A stretch of 33,804 nucleotides of DNA from the IMG/VR virus record IMGVR_UViG_3300030102_003773, positions 11,271-45,074 of that record. One strand, written 5' to 3'. Position 1 is the stretch's first letter; each line of letters opens with the position of its first letter. Source of the DNA: a virus. Shown here piece by piece: positions 7,816 through 16,164 of this stretch. A program made the position numbers and the translations under genes. The notes beneath the pieces were generated by a model, which was not told where the DNA came from, searched no databases, and was given only the letters and a program-made list of their open reading frames with translations.

Positions 7816-10800
7816 TCAAAATCCTGGTGGACTAAATGTATAAGGCATTCCTATTATTCCACATGCTTGTCCTTCTCTTATAATTTCAATATCATAAGTT
7901 GTTCCTGGTACAGCATTTGTAACACCAAGTGTACTAACGCCAGATGCAGTTTGATGTAATGCTCCAGTAGCGTTATTATAAACATTAATTGTATAAGTTA
8001 CTGCAGAATTTAAATTACTAATTAAAAACGTAGTTCCTTCTGCTCCTGTATTAGTAGCATTTATACCCCATTGAATTTGATAATTAGGATCGTATGAATA
8101 CAAATTAGTAATAGGATCTAAAATTGGATCACCACTTCTTATAAGATTTAAAAGTTGATTACCTGTTCCCCATGCAGTAGTAGGTATCCAATCTGAACCT
8201 GATGTACGACATGCTGCAGGTATTGTACCTATATTAACATTTCTTGTACAATGAGTACAATTATTAGTCATATCTGATACACAAACTTCATATCTACCAG
8301 GAAATAAATTAAAAGGATTAGCTGGTTGATTTTGATTATAACCATCATAAAATACTGCAACATCATAATTACCAGAACCACCTATACCTGTCCATAATGT
8401 TTGGTGACCTGGAATATTTAAATTTGATGCATTCCAATTACCACTATTTCCATTTGGTATTGAAGGAGAATTATTACTTAAATTAACTCCAGAAAAATCT
8501 GTACAAACAACACATGAATTTATATCAATTCCTGCACTAGGATTAATATTATCTGCACCAGACTCAGTACAACCTGTAGTACAACATCCAGAATTTACAC
8601 ATTCAGTAAAAGTACTAAATGTTCCTGCTGGATCTACTACACAACGACAGTCTGATTCACAACCAAGTGGAACAAAATCAGCTATTAATTCCCAAGTACC
8701 TTGAGCAGTTAGAGCATCTTTTACAGTTGTATATTTTGCATTAACTAATCCTGGATCATTTAAAGTATTTGCTGCTGTTGTTGTTATATCAAACCATGAA
8801 GCAGTATTATCCATTACAATAAGAACATTATTAATATCTCTAACATTTCTAATTCTTACATTTGAAAGTCGTAATGCATAACTATTAACTTCACCTGGTA
8901 CAGTACCAACATTATTTAAACAAGCATTTGTAGGTTCAGTACCATCAACAGCAAAGAAAGCCCAAGGTGTTGCAACATCTAATGTTGTAAATACAGTAGC
9001 ATTAGAATTTACATATGGACTAGGAGCAAGATCTATAAATAATGTCCAATGGTCAAGCATTAAAAGTCTACCAGCAGATGTAGAATCATAATATCCAAAA
9101 CTTGTATTACCAGCATTATATTGTGCAACATTATTATTATAATATTGTGGTATTGTAGGATCATCTAAAACTATTTCAATATCATTTGCTGTGCTTGTAT
9201 ATGCATTATCTGTTACTGTTAATGTTCCTGATATACAGCTATAAGCTAAACCTCCACCTGGATTTCCTAAAGTTTCTGCTATGGTAGGAGAACAACAAAT
9301 TATTTCATTTTGATTTGCTAAATCATGTCTTAAACATGCAATTATATAATAATTATTAGCTCCTAAATTTGGAAATGTTGTAGCAAAACCTAATGCAGAT
9401 ATATCTTCTTGACCTAAAAATGAATTATCAGTTGCATCATAAAGTTTAACTTCCATTAGCATATTTGCTGGAACTGCTGCACCAAGTTGTACAAATATAG
9501 TACCATCATTCATTCCAGATGTTGGAGCAGTATTTGCAATTATTATATTTTCAACTGGACTAGGTTGTAAATCATCACAGTATATACATGATCCATCATC
9601 TAAATTTGCTCCAGGACTATAATTAAATGCACTTCTATCAGTGCAACCATATATATTTAGTGTAGTACAGCATGTATCAACACAAGTTTGATAATCACTG
9701 TAAGTTCCTGATGGATCTGCTACACAATCACAATTACCATCTGTTGTACAATTACACATTTGCTCAAATGTTTCAAGTGTCCATTTACCTGGTTCTGTAG
9801 TAGCTAATGTAATTTTAACTGTGTTATAATCTGCATTTGATAAATCAGGATATGTAGTACCATCATAACCAACGCTAGCTAATGAACCTTGTAGTATTGC
9901 CCAAGAGTTTGGTACTGCTACATCTCCAATACTTACTGTACTTCCTGTATCAACATATACTAATCTTATTTCTTTAATAAACCATTCAGAATTACCAGTT
10001 AATGCTTCACAGTTTCCTCCTCCTTGATCTACATAAAATTTATAGTTTTGTACAGGAACAATTGGCCAATTTGCAACATCAGATGTCCATGCTTGAGCTA
10101 AATTATCTCCTAGATTTGGTTGAGTAGAAACAGGAGAATTAGTTGTTATAAGTTGTTTATTTGAACAACTATTAGTTATTCCACCAGGAACACAAACAAA
10201 ACTTGTACTAGGACTAACATTACAACAACTTCCTGGATCTTGTTGACAGTCTTGTAATGTGGGATAAGTTCCTGAACCATCTACCATTTCTTGACATTCA
10301 CAGCCTGCAGCAGAAAGTCCAGTACAAATACAAGGACCGCTACCAGAACCTCCACTAAAATATGCATTAGGACATTCTGGTAATAATTCATTACCATATG
10401 CTGGAGCAAGAGGATTAGCTGTTCCTTGTGAAGCACCTATAATAGAAAAGAATTGATAATAATTAAGACCATTAAATGTAGTTACAACAGTGCCTTGAGA
10501 ATCATAATATATTTGACCTAATGCTATTGTATTATTAAATAATGCAAGTATATCATCCCAACTTATACCTGTAAATGATACAGAATTATTTTGGGTATTA
10601 GTAGGTAGTATTCCTACTGCTGTCCAAGTAGCAGGCCAAGTTTCACCATTACATGGAGTACCATTATCTTGGAATGTAATGCTAATGTGACTAAGTGTCA
10701 CTATTCTATTACCATCTTGATCTAAACATTGATCTGCAATAGGAGCTCCTAAAGCTGAAAAAGAAATTTGACCTAAAATTGCATTAGTAAGATTGTTTGC

Positions 10801-13224
10801 TGGATCAGTAATATAATTTACAGCAGTTACATTATTAAATGTTGCTCCTATATATGTATAATTTTCACAAGTATTAACTTGATAACCAGTACCTCCTAAT
10901 TGTATACATGAATAGTTATATGTACAAGAACCATCATCACAAGTAGCAGCAGCATTATAATTATTTGCATTTGGGTCCATACATCCATCAATACATGCTG
11001 TACAACAACTATCCCAACCAACAGCATTTTGATACGCAGGATCTCCTTGTGGAGTACAATTACAATCTGCTGTAGCATTTGGATCATAGTTTGTTGCACC
11101 TGAATCTGTACATCCACTAAATAAACAAGAACCATCATCATCAGTTGCTGTAGCATCGTAATTACATGCTGTAGGGTCTGTACAACCATAAATAATTGAA
11201 GTTGGTTGATTTACATTAAATGAAGCAAATGCTTGACAAGGTTCAGGTGTTGATGAGTCAGTAACAGTAACTAAATAACTACCACCACATAATCCTGTTA
11301 ATTGTGTTCCAGTATGAGGTCCACCAGGCCCAGACCAAGTTATTGTATAAGGAGGAACTCCTCCTGTTATATTAAGTTCAATTTCACCATCATTATTACA
11401 AACTCCAGCTGTTTCAGTTGCATCTATTACATTGCCATCAGCACTAAAGTTATCACAAAACTTGCATGAACCATCATCAATTGTTGCTTCAGGATCATAA
11501 TTATCAGCACTTGGATCTGTACAACCTTCTTTATCATTACCTGAAGATTGTGTTTCTTCTGGTTCTTCACATGCAGTAAATGGTGTTACTGTAGCACAAC
11601 TTGTAAAACGACTATCAGTAATTGTCATATTTATTTTTTGTGATCCACATCCTCCTGTAGTTGTAAGACATGTACATAAATCTAATACATGTTGAGTATT
11701 TATTGATGCATTTCTTACACACCATCTTAATAAACCATTTTCATCAGTATATCCAATTATTTCTGAATTTATTTTAATAGGATGATCTTCAATAGGATTT
11801 CCATTTTGATCTTTTACAACAAATAGAAAACATTCTGAATCATTACAACTTTGTATATCAACAAAAGCATTTAAATCTGTTTGAAATGTTGCAGCTGTAA
11901 ATGGAACCATAGCAACATTTGTTCCCCATCCATGTTGATCTAATGCTCCATAACCTTGAGCAAAATATGGATTAGATATTGTTATAGGAGTTAAAAGTTG
12001 AGGATTTGCAGCTAAACTGGTAGGTGCTACAGTTAATGTACCATCAGCTGGAGTTTTATCTCCAGATGTTACAGCTCCTAAAGCATGTAATGGAAAAGGC
12101 CTATGACTTGTACCAGCACCACCTGTAGGCATTGATGGATATACAAAAAAGTTAGATTGTCTATTTGAATCAGCAGCCATCCATAAATTTCTTTGAGCTA
12201 TAAATTCAGTATGATCTGCTTGCCAACATGGTGTCATATTTCCTGAGCCATCTGTTGCAGTATTCCAACTAGTATTATTTGATCTATCATGATATGGTTG
12301 TTTATGATCTTTTGATGTTGATTCATCTATAAAACAAACAACTAATAAATTTTTATTTGTTGCAGCTGGTGCTTGACCTATTGTTGTAACACCATTAAAT
12401 ACTCCTCCAGAAGTATCATTACCTAATGTAACTGTTGCAACAGTTCCTCCTGCAGGACCAAAAGAATGCATTTGTATACCATTATTTTGTGCCCATTGTA
12501 ATGAAGACCAAAATTTACTATTAGGTGCTACATCTTGTGGATATGTAGAATCTGCACCACTTCCACAATCTTGTAAACCAAAATTTCTTCCAGGTATTGG
12601 ATCTACATTAACAGGATTACCATTAACATTACTTCCTGTACCACATAAATCTCCATTAACATCTACTGTACCATTACCTCCACAACTTCCAGAATTATTA
12701 AAATCACCTGTTATTGCTTGTGTACCCCAATCTAACCATCTTTCTCCAAAAGCAAGTGTATGATATGTTGTTAAAGTTTTTCCTGAATCACTACCTGTAC
12801 AATTTTCTGTATCATTTACAGGTGCTGGTTGACTTAACTGATCAACCCAATCTTTAGCTGCATAATATGCATCTTGTACTGCTTGGACACCTAATGATGT
12901 TGTATCATAATAAAAATAAATTTCAGCATCTCCTTGAGTTATCCCACATAATTCATTTACCCATGGTGGTCTATTTTCATCTTCTTTAGCACCTGTAGGA
13001 GTTGGAGGTGTATATGATGTTTTTGTAATTTTTATTGACTCATAAGGAGTTACTTTAGCATCTTCAAAATCACAAAGATATTTATCTTTTATATAAGAAG
13101 GTAAATTAGAACCACAACAAGATCCTATACCATATCTTTCATGTCTATATTTTTTAAATATTTCATCCGCAAATCCACGTTCAGTTTTGATTTTTTGTAT
13201 GATATAATCTTTTTTAGGTTCCAT
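7816..13224 (-). CDS. Giant tail adhesin-like protein: vWA-like domain, GCTD repeats, SprB-like domains
   Basis: 1802 residues, cysteine-rich. Residues about 98-380 look like a von Willebrand A fold: strand EIYFYYDTTSLG plus helix, and a second strand LLVVCFIDESTS with the MIDAS-like acidic end. Residues about 464-545 form a beta-sandwich with KDQNGNPI and GYTDENG marks. Six GCTDxxAxNYxxxAxxDDGSC repeats begin at 567, 680, 704, 747, 1193 and 1550. A SprB-like repeat (GEIELNITGGVPPYTITWSG ... GSYLVTVTDS) spans 606-672, with weaker relatives at 1217-1310 and 1576-1655. Three CxC...GTY/F...C...CC modules end at 1001, 1186 and 1548. SprB repeats and GCTD repeats are known from flavobacterial gliding adhesins and secreted proteins. 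No signal peptide is present, as expected for a virion protein. I infer a tail fibre or receptor-binding protein; it starts 1 nt after a zinc-finger microgene. Confidence 0.8.
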   Translation of the reverse strand: MEPKKDYIIQKIKTERGFADEIFKKYRHERYGIGSCCGSNLPSYIKDKYLCDFEDAKVTPYESIKITKTSYTPPTPTGAKEDENRPPWVNELCGITQGDAEIYFYYDTTSLGVQAVQDAYYAAKDWVDQLSQPAPVNDTENCTGSDSGKTLTTYHTLAFGERWLDWGTQAITGDFNNSGSCGGNGTVDVNGDLCGTGSNVNGNPVNVDPIPGRNFGLQDCGSGADSTYPQDVAPNSKFWSSLQWAQNNGIQMHSFGPAGGTVATVTLGNDTSGGVFNGVTTIGQAPAATNKNLLVVCFIDESTSKDHKQPYHDRSNNTSWNTATDGSGNMTPCWQADHTEFIAQRNLWMAADSNRQSNFFVYPSMPTGGAGTSHRPFPLHALGAVTSGDKTPADGTLTVAPTSLAANPQLLTPITISNPYFAQGYGALDQHGWGTNVAMVPFTAATFQTDLNAFVDIQSCNDSECFLFVVKDQNGNPIEDHPIKINSEIIGYTDENGLLRWCVRNASINTQHVLDLCTCLTTTGGCGSQKINMTITDSRFTSCATVTPFTACEEPEETQSSGNDKEGCTDPSADNYDPEATIDDGSCKFCDNFSADGNVIDATETAGVCNNDGEIELNITGGVPPYTITWSGPGGPHTGTQLTGLCGGSYLVTVTDSSTPEPCQAFASFNVNQPTSIIYGCTDPTACNYDATATDDDGSCLFSGCTDSGATNYDPNATADCNCTPQGDPAYQNAVGWDSCCTACIDGCMDPNANNYNAAATCDDGSCTYNYSCIQLGGTGYQVNTCENYTYIGATFNNVTAVNYITDPANNLTNAILGQISFSALGAPIADQCLDQDGNRIVTLSHISITFQDNGTPCNGETWPATWTAVGILPTNTQNNSVSFTGISWDDILALFNNTIALGQIYYDSQGTVVTTFNGLNYYQFFSIIGASQGTANPLAPAYGNELLPECPNAYFSGGSGSGPCICTGLSAAGCECQEMVDGSGTYPTLQDCQQDPGSCCNVSPSTSFVCVPGGITNSCSNKQLITTNSPVSTQPNLGDNLAQAWTSDVANWPIVPVQNYKFYVDQGGGNCEALTGNSEWFIKEIRLVYVDTGSTVSIGDVAVPNSWAILQGSLASVGYDGTTYPDLSNADYNTVKITLATTEPGKWTLETFEQMCNCTTDGNCDCVADPSGTYSDYQTCVDTCCTTLNIYGCTDRSAFNYSPGANLDDGSCIYCDDLQPSPVENIIIANTAPTSGMNDGTIFVQLGAAVPANMLMEVKLYDATDNSFLGQEDISALGFATTFPNLGANNYYIIACLRHDLANQNEIICCSPTIAETLGNPGGGLAYSCISGTLTVTDNAYTSTANDIEIVLDDPTIPQYYNNNVAQYNAGNTSFGYYDSTSAGRLLMLDHWTLFIDLAPSPYVNSNATVFTTLDVATPWAFFAVDGTEPTNACLNNVGTVPGEVNSYALRLSNVRIRNVRDINNVLIVMDNTASWFDITTTAANTLNDPGLVNAKYTTVKDALTAQGTWELIADFVPLGCESDCRCVVDPAGTFSTFTECVNSGCCTTGCTESGADNINPSAGIDINSCVVCTDFSGVNLSNNSPSIPNGNSGNWNASNLNIPGHQTLWTGIGGSGNYDVAVFYDGYNQNQPANPFNLFPGRYEVCVSDMTNNCTHCTRNVNIGTIPAACRTSGSDWIPTTAWGTGNQLLNLIRSGDPILDPITNLYSYDPNYQIQWGINATNTGAEGTTFLISNLNSAVTYTINVYNNATGALHQTASGVSTLGVTNAVPGTTYDIEIIREGQACGIIGMPYTFSPPGF
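8512..11526 (-). repeat. Six dispersed GCTD...DDGSC coding repeats
   Basis: Copies encode about 20-residue units at 11464-11526, 11125-11187, 11056-11115, 10924-10986, 9586-9648 and 8512-8577. Consensus GCTDxxAxNYxxxAxxDDGSC; copy 3 ends in DCNC and copy 6 is degenerate (GCTESGADNINPSAGIDINSC). Asp/Asn spacing and paired cysteines suggest small Ca-binding, disulfide-closed knobs, as in flavobacterial secreted proteins. Confidence 0.85.
8581..10299 (-). repeat. Three CxC-GTY-C-CC modules marking paralogous domains
   Basis: Coding repeats at 10222-10299 (CECQEMVDGSGTYPTLQDCQ...CC), 9667-9735 (CDCVADPSGTYSDYQTCVDT...CC) and 8581-8649 (CRCVVDPAGTFSTFTECVNS...CC). Each closes a domain of roughly 180-230 residues. 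The last two domains also share a preceding YNTVK/YTTVK...W(T/E)LE motif, so they look like tandem paralogues. Confidence 0.7.
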
Positions 13225-13225
13225 T

Positions 13226-13363
13226 CTACTTTGCTATTGCTACTTTTAATGATGCTTCATATGCTGTTTTGCATGCTTTATGAACTATTTTACCATCTGA
13301 TGTTGTTGTTTGTTGACATCCACATCCTATTGGTCTTTTACAATGTGCACAAGTTGCTGCCAT
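13226..13363 (-). CDS. 45-residue zinc-finger microprotein
   Basis: A short ORF filling the gap between the 181-residue structural gene and the giant adhesin gene. It starts at the ATG at 13363, stops at a TAG (13228-13226) and is followed after 1 nt by the ATG of the 1802-residue gene. The product begins MAATCAHCKRPIGCGCQQTT and continues with DGKIVHKAC, so C5, C8, C14, C16, H28 and C31 could form a small zinc knuckle or ribbon of LIM-like look. The C-terminus is a short basic helix. Tight packing and cysteine pattern argue it is real. Possible roles are a minor virion component, an assembly factor or a regulator; I do not recognise a function. Confidence 0.75.
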   Translation of the reverse strand: MAATCAHCKRPIGCGCQQTTTSDGKIVHKACKTAYEASLKVAIAK

Positions 13364-13383
13364 ATTTTATTTAATTTATTGGT

Positions 13384-13929
13384 TTAACATGTTGGACAAG
13401 TTATCTTGTCTAATTTTCTTTTAGCAAAATTGTATAACTCTAAGCCTGCTTGTGGACTTGCACAGTATTCAACTTTTGCAACAGCAGCATCTATATAAAC
13501 TCTAATATCACTTAATTCATCTAAAAGTTTTTTTCTTTCAGATGTTGGAACACAAGGAGTAATATCTAATTCACACAGCTTATCATAATATTGTTTCATT
13601 ATATTAGTGATTCTTAAATGATTATACTCAACATAAGCTTTGTCATGAGGACTAACTTGATACCTTATAATATATAAACCATCTGGTATAATAGCTCTAT
13701 TTGAATTACATCCTGTTGTTTGTACATTTAAAGCACATGCAGTAACAGTTAAATCAAAACCTCTACTTGCTTTTATAAGTGCAGGTTGATTAAATCCAGG
13801 AACTGTTATTAACAACTCTGGACAATCTATTTTTAAATTTTTTGCATAAGTACTTGTATCTTTAATACTGAAAACTTCAGGATTTGACGTATGAAGAACT
13901 TCTAAGCTTAAAATGTGTTTAGCTGCCAT
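13384..13929 (-). CDS. Small conserved virion-type protein
   Basis: 181 residues. The N-terminal two thirds are beta-rich: HILSLEVLHTSNPEVFSIKD, then DCPELLITVPGFNQP and a strand GLYIIRYQVSP. The C-terminal third is helical (KKLLDELSDIRVYIDAAVAK) and ends in ELYNFAKRKLDKITCPTC. I recall this 'LEVxxTxNxxxFxIxDTSxY...DCPxLxITxPGF' plan from structural genes of Bacteroidota phages, usually between capsid and tail-fibre genes; exact role unknown. It is preceded by a terminator and by a near-copy of the recurrent promoter-like motif, and is followed after 20 nt by the zinc microgene, suggesting it heads the tail-protein transcript. Confidence 0.62.
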   Translation of the reverse strand: MAAKHILSLEVLHTSNPEVFSIKDTSTYAKNLKIDCPELLITVPGFNQPALIKASRGFDLTVTACALNVQTTGCNSNRAIIPDGLYIIRYQVSPHDKAYVEYNHLRITNIMKQYYDKLCELDITPCVPTSERKKLLDELSDIRVYIDAAVAKVEYCASPQAGLELYNFAKRKLDKITCPTC

Positions 13930-13960
13930 AATATTATTTTAGTCTATGATACAAAGAGTA

Positions 13961-13983
13961 TCTACTAATAATATACAAAATTA
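13961..13983 (-). promoter_or_regulatory. Near-copy of the TTTGTAWATT motif (copy B) with -7-like element
   Basis: The coding strand reads TAATTTTGTATATTATTAGTAGA. The first 14 nt of the motif (TTTGTATATTATTA, 13979 to 13966) are identical to copy A, but AYGTA is replaced by GTAGA. The overlapping TAATTTTG (13983 to 13976) fits TAnnTTTG. It lies 17 nt past the hairpin terminator and about 37 nt before the ATG at 13929, a sensible place to restart transcription. Confidence 0.45.
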
Positions 13984-13990
13984 ATTAATT

Positions 13991-14032
13991 AAAAGAAAAA
14001 AAAAGAGTGAGAATATTTCACTCACTCTTTTT
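13991..14032 (-). terminator. Rho-independent terminator (possibly bidirectional)
   Basis: A perfect 12-bp inverted repeat pairs 14000-14011 with 14021-14032 (AAAAAGAGTGAG/CTCACTCTTTTT, 9-nt loop). On the minus strand it is followed by a long T-rich run (TTTTTTTTTCTTTT through 13991). It lies 24 nt after the stop of the 391-residue gene, so it ends that transcript. Confidence 0.9.
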
Positions 14033-14056
14033 AATATTAATCTAATTAACTAACTA

Positions 14057-15232
14057 TTATAGGTAATCAGTAACAGTTAATCCAGACTTGTTAGCTAATG
14101 AATTCCATAAAAAGTCCATTTTATCTAACTCTTCATTTGCTTTACCACCAGCTATACAAGGTACATAAAATATATACATGTATTGATCATTGTCAAATAC
14201 TCCAGTTGGATTGTTAAATCTAGGAACTGAATGTTGTAAATAGTAAGCTGCATAAAATGCTGTTCTATCTACTGCACCAGTACCACAACCAAGTAATGCA
14301 TCACCATGCTGAATATCTCTAAATCTAGCAGAGTCTTTATTACCTTGATTCCATCCACCATCTTGTCTGTATCTTCCTTCAAGAATAATTTCTTCAATTA
14401 CTCTTTCTCCTGTAGTTTCAGACTTAGTTGTAACTGCAACTGCAGCATTTTTACCAAAGTCTTGAACTCTTACAGTAGCTACATCAGCAGTCATACACGT
14501 GTCAGTACATGCATTACCATCATCATCTACTGGAGATACAATAACTTTTAATGGAGCAACTCCATAATGATCTCTTGTATCATATGAACAATTATCAAAG
14601 TATGTTGCAGTATAATCAACAGTTAATGTTAATTTACCAGCACCAGAAACCTGTGTACTTGTTGCTGTAATAAATGGATTCAATAAAGGATCTTCATTAA
14701 TTCTTTCTGCCCAAACATCTGTAACAGTTTTACCAGCAACAGTTGTTGTTTCACTTGTACAGCACTCTCTGTAATCTAAAACTGCATAAGTAAATCTGTT
14801 TAAGTAACGTAATACTTCATCACCTTTAATATCAATTCTTAATTGATTTTGATCAACAGTAGAACCATCACATTTAAAACAATCATCAGGAATTGTAATA
14901 TCAATTACTTGAGATGTTCCAGTTACACAGTCAGCTTTCCATAGTCCTGTAACATAAGCTGGTTTAATAATTTTTGTTTTAATTGATTCAGCATAACCAC
15001 CTCTTACAGGGTTATTACCTAATGTATCAGTCTGATTGTAATTACCAAATACTAACATGTACTCAGCAGGTACAGCAGCATCATTTGCAGCAGGAAAAGC
15101 TACTGTTTCATAATCAGCTGCATCAACTAGACCTAACTCTCCAGTTGTTAAAGCAGAAGTTTTTACATCTGCATTTGCTTCTGTACTGCTAATAACAGCA
15201 GACTTAACATAAGCATGATTAAAATAAGCCAT
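14057..15232 (-). CDS. Virion structural protein, likely abundant (decoration or tail component)
   Basis: 391 residues, beta-rich, opening MAYFNHAYVKSAVISSTEAN. Features include an N-terminal region with TGELGLVDAADY, a cysteine pair domain (DDCFKCDGSTVDQNQLRIDI, then LDYRECCTSET), a central segment with a second cysteine cluster (DDGNACTDTCMTADV) and a C-terminal part with MYIFYVPCIAGGKANEELDK. It has no recognisable enzymatic motif. The gene is isolated as a single unit: a 116-nt regulated-looking leader precedes it and a strong terminator follows, the arrangement expected for a highly expressed structural protein like the capsid gene. It might be a capsid decoration protein or major tail component; position after ring-type genes does not settle this. 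Confidence 0.6.
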   Translation of the reverse strand: MAYFNHAYVKSAVISSTEANADVKTSALTTGELGLVDAADYETVAFPAANDAAVPAEYMLVFGNYNQTDTLGNNPVRGGYAESIKTKIIKPAYVTGLWKADCVTGTSQVIDITIPDDCFKCDGSTVDQNQLRIDIKGDEVLRYLNRFTYAVLDYRECCTSETTTVAGKTVTDVWAERINEDPLLNPFITATSTQVSGAGKLTLTVDYTATYFDNCSYDTRDHYGVAPLKVIVSPVDDDGNACTDTCMTADVATVRVQDFGKNAAVAVTTKSETTGERVIEEIILEGRYRQDGGWNQGNKDSARFRDIQHGDALLGCGTGAVDRTAFYAAYYLQHSVPRFNNPTGVFDNDQYMYIFYVPCIAGGKANEELDKMDFLWNSLANKSGLTVTDYL

Positions 15233-15274
15233 TTTTATAATGCCCCTTTTCTATCAGAGGACTTTTTTTATTTA

Positions 15275-15331
15275 CAAAAAGAATGGGTTTGTTAAATCCA
15301 AGATAAAAGTACCCAAACCTAAACTTTTATC
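15275..15331 (-). promoter_or_regulatory. Structured leader before the 391-residue structural gene
   Basis: A perfect 9-bp inverted repeat (15302-15310 with 15323-15331, GATAAAAGT/ACTTTTATC) encloses ACCCAAACCTAA. That loop can instead pair through GGTTTG (15319 to 15314 on the coding strand) with CAAACC (15291 to 15286), which is followed by TTCTTTTTG. The two foldings exclude each other. TAGGTTTG (15321 to 15314) fits TAnnTTTG, and TTTGTAAAT at 15278 to 15270 matches the 5' half of the recurrent motif. It could be an operator-bearing promoter or an attenuator. Confidence 0.35.
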
Positions 15332-15348
15332 CCTTCTATATTAATATA

Positions 15349-15456
15349 CTAATATTTTTTCTTTTTACTTCTCTTTTTTTTCTTTTTTGTGCTACCGCCT
15401 TTTTTATATACTGACTTAGCCATTACTTTTGCTGTTCCGGGTTTCTTTGTTTTCAT
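15349..15456 (-). CDS. 35-residue highly basic peptide
   Basis: A short ORF from the ATG at 15456 to a TAG at 15351-15349, starting 2 nt after the TAA of the 234-residue connector-type gene. The product opens MKTKKPGTAKVMAKSVYKKG and ends in a run rich in lysine (16 Lys plus 1 Arg in total, tail ending KKKKY). No acidic residue occurs, so the net charge is about +17. This resembles in character, not by homology, the small DNA-condensing peptides packaged by some phages (for example Microviridae protein J). Possible roles are DNA-neutralising core peptide, capsid-interior binder or RNA-binding regulator. The tight spacing to the preceding gene and the preserved frame through a lysine-rich region support a real gene. 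Confidence 0.68.
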   Translation of the reverse strand: MKTKKPGTAKVMAKSVYKKGGSTKKKKKRSKKKKY

Positions 15457-15458
15457 AA

Positions 15459-16163
15459 TTAATTATTTTTTTCTGCTGATTGTGCTCCTCTTATATAATT
15501 GTTTGCATCATTAATATCACCTGCAATAATTGTACAAGCTTCATCAATAATTAATTCAACTATATCATCTTTAAATTCTGGTTCTACATCTGCTGCAGAA
15601 ACAACATTTAAATATGGATCAGAACAACCTGCTATTTGAATATTTCTAGGTTTTCTATAAAATGTAATTCTAGGGTTAGTAATATCAAACTCTCTTTTAT
15701 ATATTCTAATAGTATTATTAGCTAGAGTACAAAATGTTTCACCCCATTCAAAATCAGGTCTTTTTAAAGGATCTCTCATTATTACATCAACATTAGCTTC
15801 TTCAGCTAAATAAACTGTCATTGATCTAGGATCTTTTTTACAGCATTCTGTTGTTGCATCTGTGTCAACTCTTTTAAATTCTAAATAATTATCTGGAAAA
15901 CTAGTTCCTAAAAAATAATCTGTTTGAACAGAACCTAATATTGGTTGCGTAGTAAGAAGGATCTGAAGATCATCTATACGTCTTTTAGATGCTTCATCTC
16001 CTTCTCTATATGCATTTGTACCATGAAGTTGTTTTCTACACCACTCAATTTGTGCTTTATTAAAAGATTCAACAATTTGCCAGCACTCTATATTATCATA
16101 GTCATTACTAGCAAGCTTATTAAGCCTTTGTCTAAATTTTATTTGTAGTGTAGTAATATTCAT
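15459..16163 (-). CDS. Head-completion/ring-type connector protein
   Basis: 234 residues. The N-terminus is helical (NITTLQIKFRQRLNKLASND, then CWQIVESFNKAQIEWCRKQL). A beta-rich middle follows (TDYFLGTSFPDNYLEFKRVD, then NNTIRIYKREFDITNPRITF), ending in a helical C-terminus (DDIVELIIDEACTIIAGDIN). Helical bundle, inserted beta layer and C-terminal helix is the usual plan of podovirus head-tail adaptors that bind below the portal. It begins 1 nt after the preceding 337-residue gene and is followed at 2 nt by the basic microgene. The connector role is inferred from architecture and from the position soon after the capsid gene. Confidence 0.62.
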   Translation of the reverse strand: MNITTLQIKFRQRLNKLASNDYDNIECWQIVESFNKAQIEWCRKQLHGTNAYREGDEASKRRIDDLQILLTTQPILGSVQTDYFLGTSFPDNYLEFKRVDTDATTECCKKDPRSMTVYLAEEANVDVIMRDPLKRPDFEWGETFCTLANNTIRIYKREFDITNPRITFYRKPRNIQIAGCSDPYLNVVSAADVEPEFKDDIVELIIDEACTIIAGDINDANNYIRGAQSAEKNN

Positions 16164-16164
16164 T

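Noticed and set aside
10896-11189. 97-codon minus-strand frame overlapping the GCTD repeat region
   Set aside because: It is an out-of-frame reading of repeated codons inside the 1802-residue gene. Its composition (Met, Val, Leu, Gln runs) is an artefact of Asp/Thr/Asn-rich coding sequence.
10924-11526. CRISPR array suggested by regularly recurring similar DNA
   Set aside because: The repeats are coding, imperfect, in one reading frame and separated by unequal protein segments. They are protein repeats, not a CRISPR.
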